Source: Deltaproteobacteria bacterium (GTDB taxonomy: Bacteria > Myxococcota_A > Polyangia > Haliangiales > J016). From it: DNA of 47,134 nt. A program made the translations under genes and the position numbers. This document shows positions 10,988 to 20,934 of this stretch, piece by piece. The stretch is from the NCBI GenBank assembly GCA_003696105.1, contig RFGE01000132.1:1-47134 (forward strand), written 5' to 3'. The first letter of the stretch is position 1, and every line of letters begins with the position of its first letter. The notes below the pieces were generated by a model. That model was not told the origin of the DNA and ran no database searches. It worked only from the letters and a program-made list of their open reading frames with translations.

Positions 10988-12865
10988 ATGACCCTGCCGC
11001 GCCTCGCGCTGTTCGCCGCCGTCGCCATCGCTGTCGCCGGCTGCCCCAAGTCCCCCCGTCCGTCACGGGTTCTGCCCGCTCCGCCCGCGACCGGAGATCC
11101 GGCGGCGCGGGCGCGGTTCGACCAGGCCCAGGCCCGGTTCGAGCGCGACGGCGCCGGGACCGCGGCGGTCGCCGACGAATTCGCGGCGATCGCCCGCGAG
11201 TTCCCGGACGATCCGATCGCGCCGTTCGCCCGGCTGTACGCCGGCCGCGCGGCGCTGCGCGCCGGCCGCTACGACGACGCCATCGCCGCGTTGGCGGCGG
11301 CGGTCGACGACCCGGCGGCCGACGCGGCGCTGCGCCGCCGCGCGCGGCTGTTCCTCGGCCTGGCGCGCGGGTATGCGGGCGATGCGGCCGGCTCGATCGC
11401 CGCGCTGGACGACCCGGATGCTCCGGTCGACGACGGCGAGCGCGCCGAGCGATTCGCGGTGTTGGCCGAGGCGCACGCCGCGCTCGGCGACGCGCCGCGC
11501 GCGTTGGCGCACTACGATCGGTGGTACCCGCTCGCGACGCTCGCCGAGCGGAGCTTCATCCTCGCGCGGGTGCGCGCTCTCGCCGCGGAGCTGGACGAGG
11601 CGGCCGCCGAGCGCACCCTGGCCGCCACCGCAGACCCCGGCCCGGCGCGACTCGCCCTGGCGGAGCGGGTTGCCGCGGTCCGGACGGCGCGCGGCGATCG
11701 CGCCGGCGCGGCCGACGCTCGCGCGATCGTCGACGCCGTGCGCGAGCGGCTCGGTCTCGGTCCGGCGCCGGCCGCCGACGGGGGCGACCCGCACCTGGTC
11801 GGCGCGGCGCTGCCGCTGTCCGGCCGCCGCGCGCGCGTCGGCGACGCGGCGCTCGCCGGACTCGGGGTCGCGACGGGCGCAGTGGGCGACCTCGAGCCGT
11901 CGCCGTTCGCGGTGAGCACCCGCGATACCCGCTCGCTCGCCGACGCGGCGGCGGACGCGGTCGACGCGCTCGCGCGCGAGGGGGCCGTGGCGGTGGTGGG
12001 CCCGCTCGACGCCGCCAGCGTGCGCGCCGCCGCCGAGCGGGCGGCGCAGCGCGGCGTCCCGCTGGTCGCGCTCGACGCGCTCGGCGGCGCGGACATTCCG
12101 GTCGACTCGCCGTTCGTGTTCCACGTCGTGCTGTCGCCGGTGGCGCGCGCCGAAGCGCTCGCGCGCCACGCCGCCGGCCGCGGCGTCCGCCGGTTTGCGA
12201 TCCTCGCGCCCGACAGCGGCTACGGCCGCGCCGTCGCCGACGCATTCGCCGCGCAAGTCGACCGCCTCGGCGGCACGGTGATCGTCCGCGCCAGCTACCC
12301 GCCGGGCGCGCGGTCGTTTTCCGCGGTCGTCGAGCCGATCGCGGGCAAGCCGTGGGACGCGCTGTTCGTGCCGGACACCGCCGCGCAGCTCGAGCTGATC
12401 GCGCCGGCGCTGGCGCGTGCGAACCTGATGGTGGGACCGATCGGCGCGCGGCCGCCGAAGCAGGGCCGCCGCGTCCATCTATTGTCGACCGCCGAGGCGC
12501 TGCGACCGCGCTTCGCGCGCACGACCGGCCGCTACAGCGAGGGGGCGATCCTCGCGCCCGGATTTTACGCGGACGATCGCGACCCGATCGTCGGCCGCTA
12601 CGTCGAGCGGTTTCGCCGCGCGTTCGGCCGCGATCCCGCGTATCTCGACGCGTACGCCTACGACGCCGCGTCGCTCGTGCGCGCCGCCGTCGCCGCAGGG
12701 GCGCGATCGCGTGGCGACGTCGCCGCTGCGCTCTCCCAGATGACGGTCGACGGTGTCACCGGCACGATCCGGTTCGGCGCCGACCGCCGCCGCGCCGACG
12801 ACGGCCTGCTGTTCACCGTCGTGCTCGACGACGACGGCGAGTACCGGATTCGCGCGCTCCGGTAG
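10988..12865 (+). CDS. LpoA-like lipoprotein: TPR plus periplasmic-binding-protein fold
   Basis: The 625-residue protein has a lipoprotein signal peptide (MTLPRLALFAAVAIAVAGC, lipidated C19). Residues about 35-250 form TPR-like hairpins (FARLYAGRAALRAGRYDDAI; RFAVLAEAHAALGDAPRALAHY). Residues about 265-625 resemble a type-1 periplasmic binding fold as in branched-chain amino-acid receptors: ALPLSGRRARVGDAAL at its start, VVGPLDAASVRAAAERA, FAILAPDSGYGRAVADAF and YDAASLVRAAV near the end. This two-part layout is that of LpoA, the outer-membrane lipoprotein that activates penicillin-binding protein 1A in Gammaproteobacteria. Neighbouring genes give no peptidoglycan-synthase partner, so LpoA function is an inference; a ligand sensor or transporter receptor is the alternative. 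The ATG at 10988 is chosen because it gives the signal peptide. Confidence 0.8.
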   Translation: MTLPRLALFAAVAIAVAGCPKSPRPSRVLPAPPATGDPAARARFDQAQARFERDGAGTAAVADEFAAIAREFPDDPIAPFARLYAGRAALRAGRYDDAIAALAAAVDDPAADAALRRRARLFLGLARGYAGDAAGSIAALDDPDAPVDDGERAERFAVLAEAHAALGDAPRALAHYDRWYPLATLAERSFILARVRALAAELDEAAAERTLAATADPGPARLALAERVAAVRTARGDRAGAADARAIVDAVRERLGLGPAPAADGGDPHLVGAALPLSGRRARVGDAALAGLGVATGAVGDLEPSPFAVSTRDTRSLADAAADAVDALAREGAVAVVGPLDAASVRAAAERAAQRGVPLVALDALGGADIPVDSPFVFHVVLSPVARAEALARHAAGRGVRRFAILAPDSGYGRAVADAFAAQVDRLGGTVIVRASYPPGARSFSAVVEPIAGKPWDALFVPDTAAQLELIAPALARANLMVGPIGARPPKQGRRVHLLSTAEALRPRFARTTGRYSEGAILAPGFYADDRDPIVGRYVERFRRAFGRDPAYLDAYAYDAASLVRAAVAAGARSRGDVAAALSQMTVDGVTGTIRFGADRRRADDGLLFTVVLDDDGEYRIRALR

Positions 12866-13074
12866 GAGGCCGTCGCGTCGGGGCACCGGCTGCCGGCTGC
12901 ACGGGGCGGGCGACCGTCGGCGTACGTCCTCGCGCGCATCTCGACGGCCCCATCGTCCGCGCCGTCGTGCGCGGCGGGCGCGCGCCGAACCGCGCACCGC
13001 ATCGGGCCACGTCACCGGCGCGCCGCTGTGCAACAGCCTCGGAGCCGCCTGCGGCGCGTGCGCGGCCGCGCGCA

Positions 13075-13103
13075 TTGACCGCCGGTCCGCCGGCGCGTAA
13101 AAC
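13075..13103 (+). promoter_or_regulatory. Sigma-70-like promoter of proS
   Basis: TTGACC (13075-13080), a 17-nt spacer and TAAAAC (13098-13103) form the best-looking promoter in the window (five and four matches to consensus). The -10 box ends nine nt before the ATG at 13113, so transcription should start 0-3 nt from the start codon. No ribosome-binding site is present. This placement supports the ATG at 13113 over the one at 13119. Confidence 0.5.
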
Positions 13104-13112
13104 CCTGCGACC

Positions 13113-14833
<1,721 letters not shown>

Positions 14834-14837
<4 letters not shown>

Positions 14838-15541
14838 GCTTCGATCCGGGCACCCGCCTGATCGTGGCGCTCGACGTGCCGGACGCGGCGGCGGCCGTCG
14901 CGTTGGCCGAGCGCGTTCGCGGTGCCGCGGCGCTGGTCAAGGTCGGGCTCGAGCTGTTTTGCACCGAGGGACCCCAGGTCGTGCGCCGGCTCGTCGCCGC
15001 CGGGCACCGCGTGATGCTCGACCTCAAGCTCCACGACATTCCGGCGACCGTCGCGCGCGCGGCCGAACGGGTCGCGGCGCTCGGCGCCGACTTGCTCACC
15101 GTGCACGCGGCCGGCGGTCGCGCGATGCTCGAGGCGGCCGTGCGCGCGGCGGCGCCCGTGCGCGTGCTCGCGGTCACCGTGCTCACGTCGCTCGGGGAGG
15201 ACGACCTCGACGCGATCGGCGCGGTCGGTCCGGTCGCCAGCCTGGTCGACCGCCGCGCGCGCCTGGCGGCGGCGTGCGGCTGCGCGGGGATCGTGGCGTC
15301 GCCGGTCGAGGCGCGCGCGGTGCGCGGCCGCGTGCCGCGCGACTTCTTGATCGTGACGCCCGGCGTGCGGCCGGCCGGGGCGGACGCGGGCGACCAAAAG
15401 CGCGTCGCAACGCCGGCGGCGGCGGTCGCGGCCGGTGCGGACCTGGTCGTCGTCGGCCGGCCGATCCGCGACGCGGCGGACCCGGCGGCGGCGGCGCGCG
15501 CGATCGCGGACGAGCTGGCGCGCGCGCCGGAGCGGCGCTGA
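14834..15541 (+). CDS. pyrF: Orotidine 5'-phosphate decarboxylase
   Basis: This 235-residue TIM-barrel enzyme converts orotidine monophosphate to UMP, the last step of de novo pyrimidine synthesis. The catalytic Asp-Lys-x-x-Asp signature is [13 protein letters not shown] (D63, K65, D68). The N-terminal LIVALDVPD strand, LLTVHAAGG and the phosphate-gripper [12 protein letters not shown]...DQKRVATP are all typical. The GTG start overlaps the proS stop (GTGA), so translation is probably coupled. The frame is open far upstream, but only this start gives the family N terminus. It sits between proS and rlmB in a probable three-gene transcription unit. Confidence 0.96.
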
Positions 15542-15579
15542 TGGCGCGTCCGGCCGCGGCGGCAGGCGGGTAGGGCGGC

Positions 15580-16305
15580 GTGGCGCGGGTGGTCTACGGC
15601 GTCGGACCGGTGAGCGAGCTGCTCGAGCGGCGGCCTCGCTCGGTCGCGGTGGTGTACGTGCACAAGCCGGACGCGCGCGTCGCGGCGGCCGCAGCGCGCC
15701 GCGGCGTCGACGTGCAGGTCCGGTCGCGCGCCGAACTCGACGCGCTCGCCGGCCCGGGGGCGCGCCACCAGGGCGTCGTCGCGCTCGCGGGCGAGTTCGC
15801 CTACGCAGACTTCGACGACGTGCTCGCGGCGCAGCCGTCGCTGATCGTCGCGCTTGACTCGGTGCAGGACCCGCACAATCTCGGCGCGATCGTCCGCTCG
15901 GCGTACCTGCTCGGCGCCGACGCGGTCGTCGTGCCCAAGGACCGCGCCGCGCGCGTGACGGCCGTCGCGACCAAGGCGTCGGCGGGCGCGACGGAACACA
16001 TGCCGATCGCGCGGGTGACGAACCTCGCGCGCGCGCTGGCGGACGCCAAGCGCGCGGGCATGTGGGTCGTCGGCGTCGCGTCGCACCCGGACGCGCAGCC
16101 GCTGTCCGCGATCGACGCGACCGATCGCCTCTGCCTCGTGGTCGGCGCCGAGGGCAGCGGCATCCGCCCGCTCGTGCAGCGCGCCTGCGACCGCTTCGTC
16201 GAGATCCCGATGGCGGGCGCGGCCGTCGGCAGCTTCAACGTGTCCGTCGCGGCCGCGATCGCGCTGTACGAAGTGGCGCGACAGCGCGTCGCGCGCGGCG
16301 CGTAG
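15580..16305 (+). CDS. rlmB: 23S rRNA 2'-O-methyltransferase of the TrmH/SpoU family (RlmB-like)
   Basis: The 241-residue protein is a SPOUT-fold methyltransferase. The N-terminal third ([19 protein letters not shown]) matches the substrate-binding domain of RlmB, which 2'-O-methylates G2251 of 23S rRNA. The three family motifs are present: [16 protein letters not shown] (about 92-107), [13 protein letters not shown] (about 187-199) and [23 protein letters not shown] (starting near 208), the last forming the trefoil-knot S-adenosylmethionine site. The GTG at 15580 is 38 nt after pyrF; a ten-codon ATG frame in between (15541-15573) is probably not a gene. RlmB is the likeliest assignment by the N-terminal domain; another rRNA or tRNA position cannot be excluded. 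Confidence 0.88.
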   Translation: MARVVYGVGPVSELLERRPRSVAVVYVHKPDARVAAAAARRGVDVQVRSRAELDALAGPGARHQGVVALAGEFAYADFDDVLAAQPSLIVALDSVQDPHNLGAIVRSAYLLGADAVVVPKDRAARVTAVATKASAGATEHMPIARVTNLARALADAKRAGMWVVGVASHPDAQPLSAIDATDRLCLVVGAEGSGIRPLVQRACDRFVEIPMAGAAVGSFNVSVAAAIALYEVARQRVARGA

Positions 16306-16314
16306 CGGGCCGGA

Positions 16315-18195
16315 TCACTCGACCTTCTCGAGGAAGCTCGCCTTGAGCAGCTTTTCGCCGTAGCCGGGGAAGAACGCGCCGACGGTCTCGCCGTGCACGC
16401 GGACGATCTCGCCCTCGCCCCAGGTCTTGTGGCGCACGACGTCGCCCTTGCCGAGCCCGTGGCTGGCCAGCGGGACGTTCTTGGCGCGCTCGATCTTGAG
16501 CGCGCGCACCCGGTGGCTGCGCGCGTGGCGCCGCGCGACCGCCTGCTCGAGCATGGTGCGGCGGTCGACCGGGCCGCCGCGAGCCCCCGGCGCCCGCTCG
16601 CGGCGAATCGGCTCGGCGTCGGCTCGCTCCTGTGCCTGCTCGCGCGCGCGCAGGCAGTTGTCGCATACACCGCACGCGCTGCCGGCGTCGTCCGCATAGC
16701 CGAAGTAGGTCAGCAGCAGGCGCGTGCGGCACAGGTTGGACGTCGCGTAGCGCAGCATCGCCTGCAGCCGCGCCCGATCTTGCGCGCGCTTTTGCTCGTA
16801 GCGGCGCGTCGCGCGTTCGAGGTCGTCGAGTCCCGGCGGCTCGGCGGTCAGCGGCCGGAAGTTGGCGCCGGCGCGCTCCTCGACGAAGCCGACTTCTTTG
16901 AGAAAGGACAGCACGACCCGCGTCTTTTTGGCGGGCGCGTCGGCGCGCTCGGCGATCTGCTTGACGGGCGGCGGCCGGCGGTCGACCTGATACAACTCGA
17001 TGAGCGCCTCGGCCACCGCGCGGGTCTGATCGGGCGTCGGGTAGCGCCCGCCGAGGAAGAAACTCTGGATGCGCTTGTCTTCCGGCTGGTACAGCAGCAC
17101 GCAGTTCGCCGGCTGGCCGTCTCGCCCCGCGCGTCCCGCCTCCTGGTAGTAGCTCTCGAGCGAGCCCGGAAAGTTGTAGTGGATGACGAACCGGATGTCC
17201 TGCTTGTCGACTCCGAGGCCGAATGCGTTGGTCGCGACCATGATGCGCGGCTCGCCGCGCTCCATGAACGCGGTCTGGACCGCCTCGCGCTCCTTGGCCC
17301 GCATGCGCCCATGGTAGCGGCCGGCGGCGATGCCGTGGTCGCGCAGAAAATCGTGCAGCAGATCGACGGTCTTGACGGTCGCCGCGTAGATGATGCCGCA
17401 ACCTTCCTGGCGCTCCAGAAGTTGCAGGAGCAGCTGTTGCTTCTTGCGTTCACTGCGGGCCTTGAACACGTGGTAGCGGAGGTTCGGCCGGCTGAGGCCG
17501 ACGTCCACCACGGAGGCGTCCGGAATGGCGAGTTGGGCGAGGATGTCGTCTTTGACGCGCGGCGGTGCGGTGGCCGTGAGCGCGAGCACGGTCGGGCGGC
17601 CGAGCGCCTCGATGGCCGCGGCGAGCCCGAGGTAGGCGGGCCGGAAGTCGTGCCCCCACTGGGAGATGCAGTGGGCCTCGTCGACCACGAACAGCGCGAC
17701 CCGCGCGTCGCCGAGCCGCGCGCGAAAGTTCGCGTCCGCGAGCCGCTCCGGCGTGACGTAGGCCACGCACGGCGCCCCGTGGGCGAGGCGAGCCATCGCC
17801 GAGGCCTCCTCGCGCGGCCCGATCGTCGAGTCGAGGCGAACGACCTCGATACCGAGGGCCTCGAGCTTGTCGTGCTGGTCCTTCATCAGCGCGATCAGCG
17901 GCGACACCACCAGGGTGATGCCCGGCAGCTCCAGGGCGGGGAGCTGGTAACACAGCGATTTGCCGCCGCCGGTCGGCATGATCGCGAGCGTGTCGATGCC
18001 GGCGATCACGTTGCGGATGGTCAGCTCCTGGCCGGGCCGAAAGTGCCGGATGCCGAACCGGCGGCGTCCGATCTGGAGCATCCGCTCGGCGACGTCGCCG
18101 CCGTCCGCGACCACCGCGCGCATCGTTTCGCTGCCGGCGGCCACATCCGGGTCCGGAACCACGGGCACCCCGTCACAGTCACTTCGCCCGACCAT
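16315..18195 (-). CDS. recQ: RecQ DNA helicase with C-terminal UvrD/PcrA-like Tudor domain
   Basis: The 626-residue protein is a superfamily 2 3'-5' DNA helicase. Motif 0 is FGIRHFRPGQE (47-57), Walker A MPTGGGKS (73-80), DEAH 172-175 followed by the aromatic-rich loop CISQWGHDFRP, motif V/VI NAFGLGVDKQD and QEAGRAGRDG. The RecQ zinc site is C489, C508, C511 and C514, followed by a truncated winged-helix region. There is no HRDC domain. Instead, residues 582-626 (GKGDVVRHKTWGEGEIVRV...GEKLLKASFLEKVE) resemble the Tudor-like tail of UvrD/PcrA helicases, which in PcrA binds RNA polymerase. The ATG at 18195 has a GGGAAGG element about ten nt upstream; an internal ATG at 18123 is an alternative. 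The gene is convergent with rlmB (nine bp gap). Confidence 0.93.
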   Translation of the reverse strand: MVGRSDCDGVPVVPDPDVAAGSETMRAVVADGGDVAERMLQIGRRRFGIRHFRPGQELTIRNVIAGIDTLAIMPTGGGKSLCYQLPALELPGITLVVSPLIALMKDQHDKLEALGIEVVRLDSTIGPREEASAMARLAHGAPCVAYVTPERLADANFRARLGDARVALFVVDEAHCISQWGHDFRPAYLGLAAAIEALGRPTVLALTATAPPRVKDDILAQLAIPDASVVDVGLSRPNLRYHVFKARSERKKQQLLLQLLERQEGCGIIYAATVKTVDLLHDFLRDHGIAAGRYHGRMRAKEREAVQTAFMERGEPRIMVATNAFGLGVDKQDIRFVIHYNFPGSLESYYQEAGRAGRDGQPANCVLLYQPEDKRIQSFFLGGRYPTPDQTRAVAEALIELYQVDRRPPPVKQIAERADAPAKKTRVVLSFLKEVGFVEERAGANFRPLTAEPPGLDDLERATRRYEQKRAQDRARLQAMLRYATSNLCRTRLLLTYFGYADDAGSACGVCDNCLRAREQAQERADAEPIRRERAPGARGGPVDRRTMLEQAVARRHARSHRVRALKIERAKNVPLASHGLGKGDVVRHKTWGEGEIVRVHGETVGAFFPGYGEKLLKASFLEKVE

Positions 18196-18293
18196 GAGTC
18201 ACAAACCTTCCCTCATTCCCGGGGCAGGATTCAACCCCGAATCGCGGCGGCGCGGCGCCGTCGGGAGGTCACCGACAGCCAGCGCTCCGCGCC

Positions 18294-18322
18294 TTGACCG
18301 GCGGCGCCTGGGCGTGGTGAAT
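18294..18322 (+). promoter_or_regulatory. Possible promoter of asd
   Basis: TTGACC (18294-18299) and GTGAAT (18317-18322) are 17 nt apart in the 161-bp divergent gap between recQ and asd. The -35 is strong, the -10 only half-matching. A leader of about 28 nt with GAGG just before the ATG at 18357 would result. Confidence 0.35.
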
Positions 18323-18356
18323 TCGCGCGCCTGCGGTAGGTTTGCAGTGAGGTGAC

Positions 18357-19448
18357 ATGACCACGTCGAGTCGAGTCCGCGTCGGAATCGTCGGCGCCAC
18401 GGGAGTGGCCGGCCAGCAGTTCGTGGCCGCATTGGCCGATCACCCCATCTTCGAGGTGGCCGCGCTGGCCGCGTCGGCTCGCAGCGCGGGCAAGCCGTAC
18501 CGCGACGCCCTCGCGAATGCCGACGGCCAGGTCGGTTGGTACGCCGACGGACCGCTGCCGGACGCGGTCGCGGCGCTGCCGGTTCAGGACGCGACCGCGT
18601 TCGACGCGCGCGCGGTCGGCCTCGTGTTCTGCTGCACCGAGGCGGCCGCGGCGCGCGAACTCGAGCCCAATTACGCCCAGCACGTACCGGTGATCTCGAC
18701 CGCGTCCGCGTTTCGCTACGAGGAGGACGTGCCGCTGCTGCTGCCCGGGGTCAACCCGGACCACGCGGGTCTGCTCGACCGCCAGCGGGCGCGGCGCGGC
18801 TGGAAGGGGTTCATCGCGCCGAACCCCAACTGCACCACCGTCGGCCTCGCGATGACGCTCGCGCCGCTGCACCGCGCCTTCGGCGTGCGGCGCGTGTACA
18901 TGACGTCGATGCAGGCGGTGTCGGGCGCGGGGCGTTCGCCGGGCGTGGCGGCATTGGACGTCATCGACAACATCATCCCGTTCATTCCCGGCGAGGAGGA
19001 CAAGGTCGAGCGCGAGACGCGCAAGATCCTCGGCGCGTTCGACGGAGACGTCATCCGGCCGGCCGAGGTCCACGTGTCGTGCACGTGTACGCGCGTGGGC
19101 GTGCTCGAGGGCCACACCGAGTCGGTGTTCGTCCAGCTCGAACGCCCGGCGACGCGCGACGACCTGGTCGGCGCGTGGCGCGAGGCGGGGGCCGAGTTCG
19201 TCGCGCGCGGGTACCCGAGCGCGCCCGAGCGGCTCATCGACGTGGTCGACGACCCCTACCGGCCGCAGGTACGCCTCGACCGCGACGCGGGCGGCGGGCT
19301 GACGACGGTGGTCGGCCGCGTGCGGCCGGATGGGGACGACGGGCACGGCTGGAAGTATCTGCTCGTATCGCACAACACGAAGATGGGCGCCGCGCGCGGC
19401 TGCGTGCTGGTCGCCGAGCACTTGCACGAGCGCGGATGGATCGGGTGA
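18357..19448 (+). CDS. asd: Aspartate-semialdehyde dehydrogenase (archaeal/fungal-type)
   Basis: The 363-residue enzyme reduces aspartyl phosphate to aspartate semialdehyde with NADPH, the branch-point step toward lysine, methionine, threonine and diaminopimelate. An N-terminal Rossmann motif VGIVGATGVAGQQFV (9-23) is followed by the catalytic cysteine C159 in APNPNCTTVGLAM. The second active-site stretch SCTCTRVGVLEGHTE (241-255) holds R246 and the general base H253. This EGHTE form and the NPNCTT sequence are those of the archaeal/fungal-like branch rather than the E. coli branch. The ATG has a good GAGG site five nt upstream. A perfect AAGGAGGT for the protease gene lies 43 nt after the stop, so the genes may be co-transcribed without being related in function. 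Confidence 0.93.
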   Translation: MTTSSRVRVGIVGATGVAGQQFVAALADHPIFEVAALAASARSAGKPYRDALANADGQVGWYADGPLPDAVAALPVQDATAFDARAVGLVFCCTEAAAARELEPNYAQHVPVISTASAFRYEEDVPLLLPGVNPDHAGLLDRQRARRGWKGFIAPNPNCTTVGLAMTLAPLHRAFGVRRVYMTSMQAVSGAGRSPGVAALDVIDNIIPFIPGEEDKVERETRKILGAFDGDVIRPAEVHVSCTCTRVGVLEGHTESVFVQLERPATRDDLVGAWREAGAEFVARGYPSAPERLIDVVDDPYRPQVRLDRDAGGGLTTVVGRVRPDGDDGHGWKYLLVSHNTKMGAARGCVLVAEHLHERGWIG

Positions 19449-19491
19449 GCCGCCGCGCTCGGCTCGGTGGCGCGCGGGGTCGCGCCCGGGC

Positions 19492-19499
19492 AAGGAGGT
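19492..19499 (+). promoter_or_regulatory. Perfect Shine-Dalgarno site before the protease gene
   Basis: AAGGAGGT is a full anti-Shine-Dalgarno match eight nt before ATG 19508. It is the strongest ribosome-binding site in the window and fixes the start of the protease within a very long open frame. Confidence 0.8.
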
Positions 19500-19507
19500 C
19501 TGCTGTC

Positions 19508-20896
19508 ATGTCTACCGGGGCGCTTTGTCCACTGTGGGTTCGCTGGATCGCCGCCGGCGCGGTCGCGCTCGCGGCGTGCGCGGTCGAGGACGGGGAACTG
19601 CCCGTCGCGGACCAGCCCCTGCCGATCATCGGCGGGGTGGAGGACACCGGCCATCCGGCCGTCGTCATGCTCCAGACCCAGACCGGCTTGTGCAGCGGTA
19701 CGCTCATCGCCGACCGAGTCGTGCTCACGGCGGCGCACTGCGTGGACACCGCGACGGGCGGCACGGTGCTGTTCGGCAACGGCAGCGGCGACCCCGACGC
19801 GGAGACCGTCAGCATCGCGCAAATCATGTACCACCGCTACTACGACCCGTCGACGATCGCGATCGGGTTGCCCTACGACATCGCGCTCGTGCGGCTGCGC
19901 GATCCGGCGCCGGCGGGGATCGAACCGATGCCGATCAACCTCGAGCCGCTCGACCAATCGCTCGTCGGCAGCACGTTGCTCGCCGTGGGATTCGGCGCCA
20001 ACGACGGCGAGAACCAAACCGGCTTCGGCACCAAGCGGCGCGTGTTCCTGCCCATCAACGAGATCCTGCCGCGGCTCATCGGAATGGGCGACGACCAGGT
20101 CAACACGTGCCAGGGCGACTCGGGAGGCCCCGGCTTCTACGACATCGACGGCGTCGAGACCGTCATCGGCATCACGTCCACTGGCCCGCAAGGTTGTGTC
20201 GGCAACTCCCACCAGACGCGCGTCGACGTCTACCGCGACGATTTCATCCTGCCGATCCTCAACGCGTGGACCGGGCCGTGCCAGTTCGACGGCGTGTGCG
20301 TGACCGAGGGCTGCGCCGCTCCCGACCCGGACTGCGATCCGTGCCAGCCGGATGCGTTCTGCGCAAGAGGCTGCCCACAACTCGATCTCGACTGCCCGGT
20401 CGCGGGGTTTGCCGGCGACCCGTGCAACGACAACGACGACTGCGAAAGCCGCTTCTGCGTCGCGGCGCTCGACGATCCGCGCATCAAGTACTGTTCGTCG
20501 CGGTGCGACCCGGACGAGCCGATCGCGGAGCAGTGCGATCCGCCGCTCGGCCGGTGCGTCGCCGCCGACGGGGGCGAGCCGGCGTGCCACTACACCGGGA
20601 TCACGCCGGGCGCGCAGGGCGCCGACTGCACCGACGGCAGCGAATGCCGCTCCGGCGCGTGCGACCCCGACCACGGCATCTGCGTCGAGCAGTGCGGCGA
20701 CGGCCTGCCCGAGTGCCCGGAGGGCTACTCGTGCGAGTCGTTCGGCGGCGGCGTCAAGGCGTGCACGATTCCGCCGGACGGCTGCGGCTGTGCGGCCGGC
20801 GCGCGCGGCCGCGCCGCGAATCCGTGGGGGCTGGTCGGCCTCGCGCTCCTCGGGTTTTTCGCCTTGCGCCGTCGCCCCCGCGCCCGGCATTCGTGA
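19508..20896 (+). CDS. Exported trypsin-like serine protease with MYXO-CTERM tail
   Basis: The 462-residue protein has a signal peptide with lipobox VALAAC (C24). A chymotrypsin-fold S1 domain starts at the zymogen-type IIGGVEDTG (40-48) and carries the complete triad: H77 in LTAAHC, D124 in YDIALVRL, S205 in CQGDSGGP. After about residue 255 come cysteine-rich modules with the pattern C-x-DG-x-C...PDPDCDPC...CP...DCP. The end is a MYXO-CTERM sorting signal: GCGC (426-429), a hydrophobic helix PWGLVGLALLGFFAL and RRRPRAR. In Myxococcota such tails are cut by myxosortase and the protein is displayed on the surface. Having both a lipobox and this tail is unusual; one of the two may not be used. 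It is followed at once by a diverged paralogue. Confidence 0.92.
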   Translation: MSTGALCPLWVRWIAAGAVALAACAVEDGELPVADQPLPIIGGVEDTGHPAVVMLQTQTGLCSGTLIADRVVLTAAHCVDTATGGTVLFGNGSGDPDAETVSIAQIMYHRYYDPSTIAIGLPYDIALVRLRDPAPAGIEPMPINLEPLDQSLVGSTLLAVGFGANDGENQTGFGTKRRVFLPINEILPRLIGMGDDQVNTCQGDSGGPGFYDIDGVETVIGITSTGPQGCVGNSHQTRVDVYRDDFILPILNAWTGPCQFDGVCVTEGCAAPDPDCDPCQPDAFCARGCPQLDLDCPVAGFAGDPCNDNDDCESRFCVAALDDPRIKYCSSRCDPDEPIAEQCDPPLGRCVAADGGEPACHYTGITPGAQGADCTDGSECRSGACDPDHGICVEQCGDGLPECPEGYSCESFGGGVKACTIPPDGCGCAAGARGRAANPWGLVGLALLGFFALRRRPRARHS

Positions 20897-20934
20897 TATC
20901 GAACGGCATGCTCGACCGCCCGGAGGTCCGACGG

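Noticed and set aside
15541-15573. Ten-codon ATG frame overlapping the pyrF stop
   Set aside because: Too short and featureless ([10 protein letters not shown]); probably leader between pyrF and rlmB.
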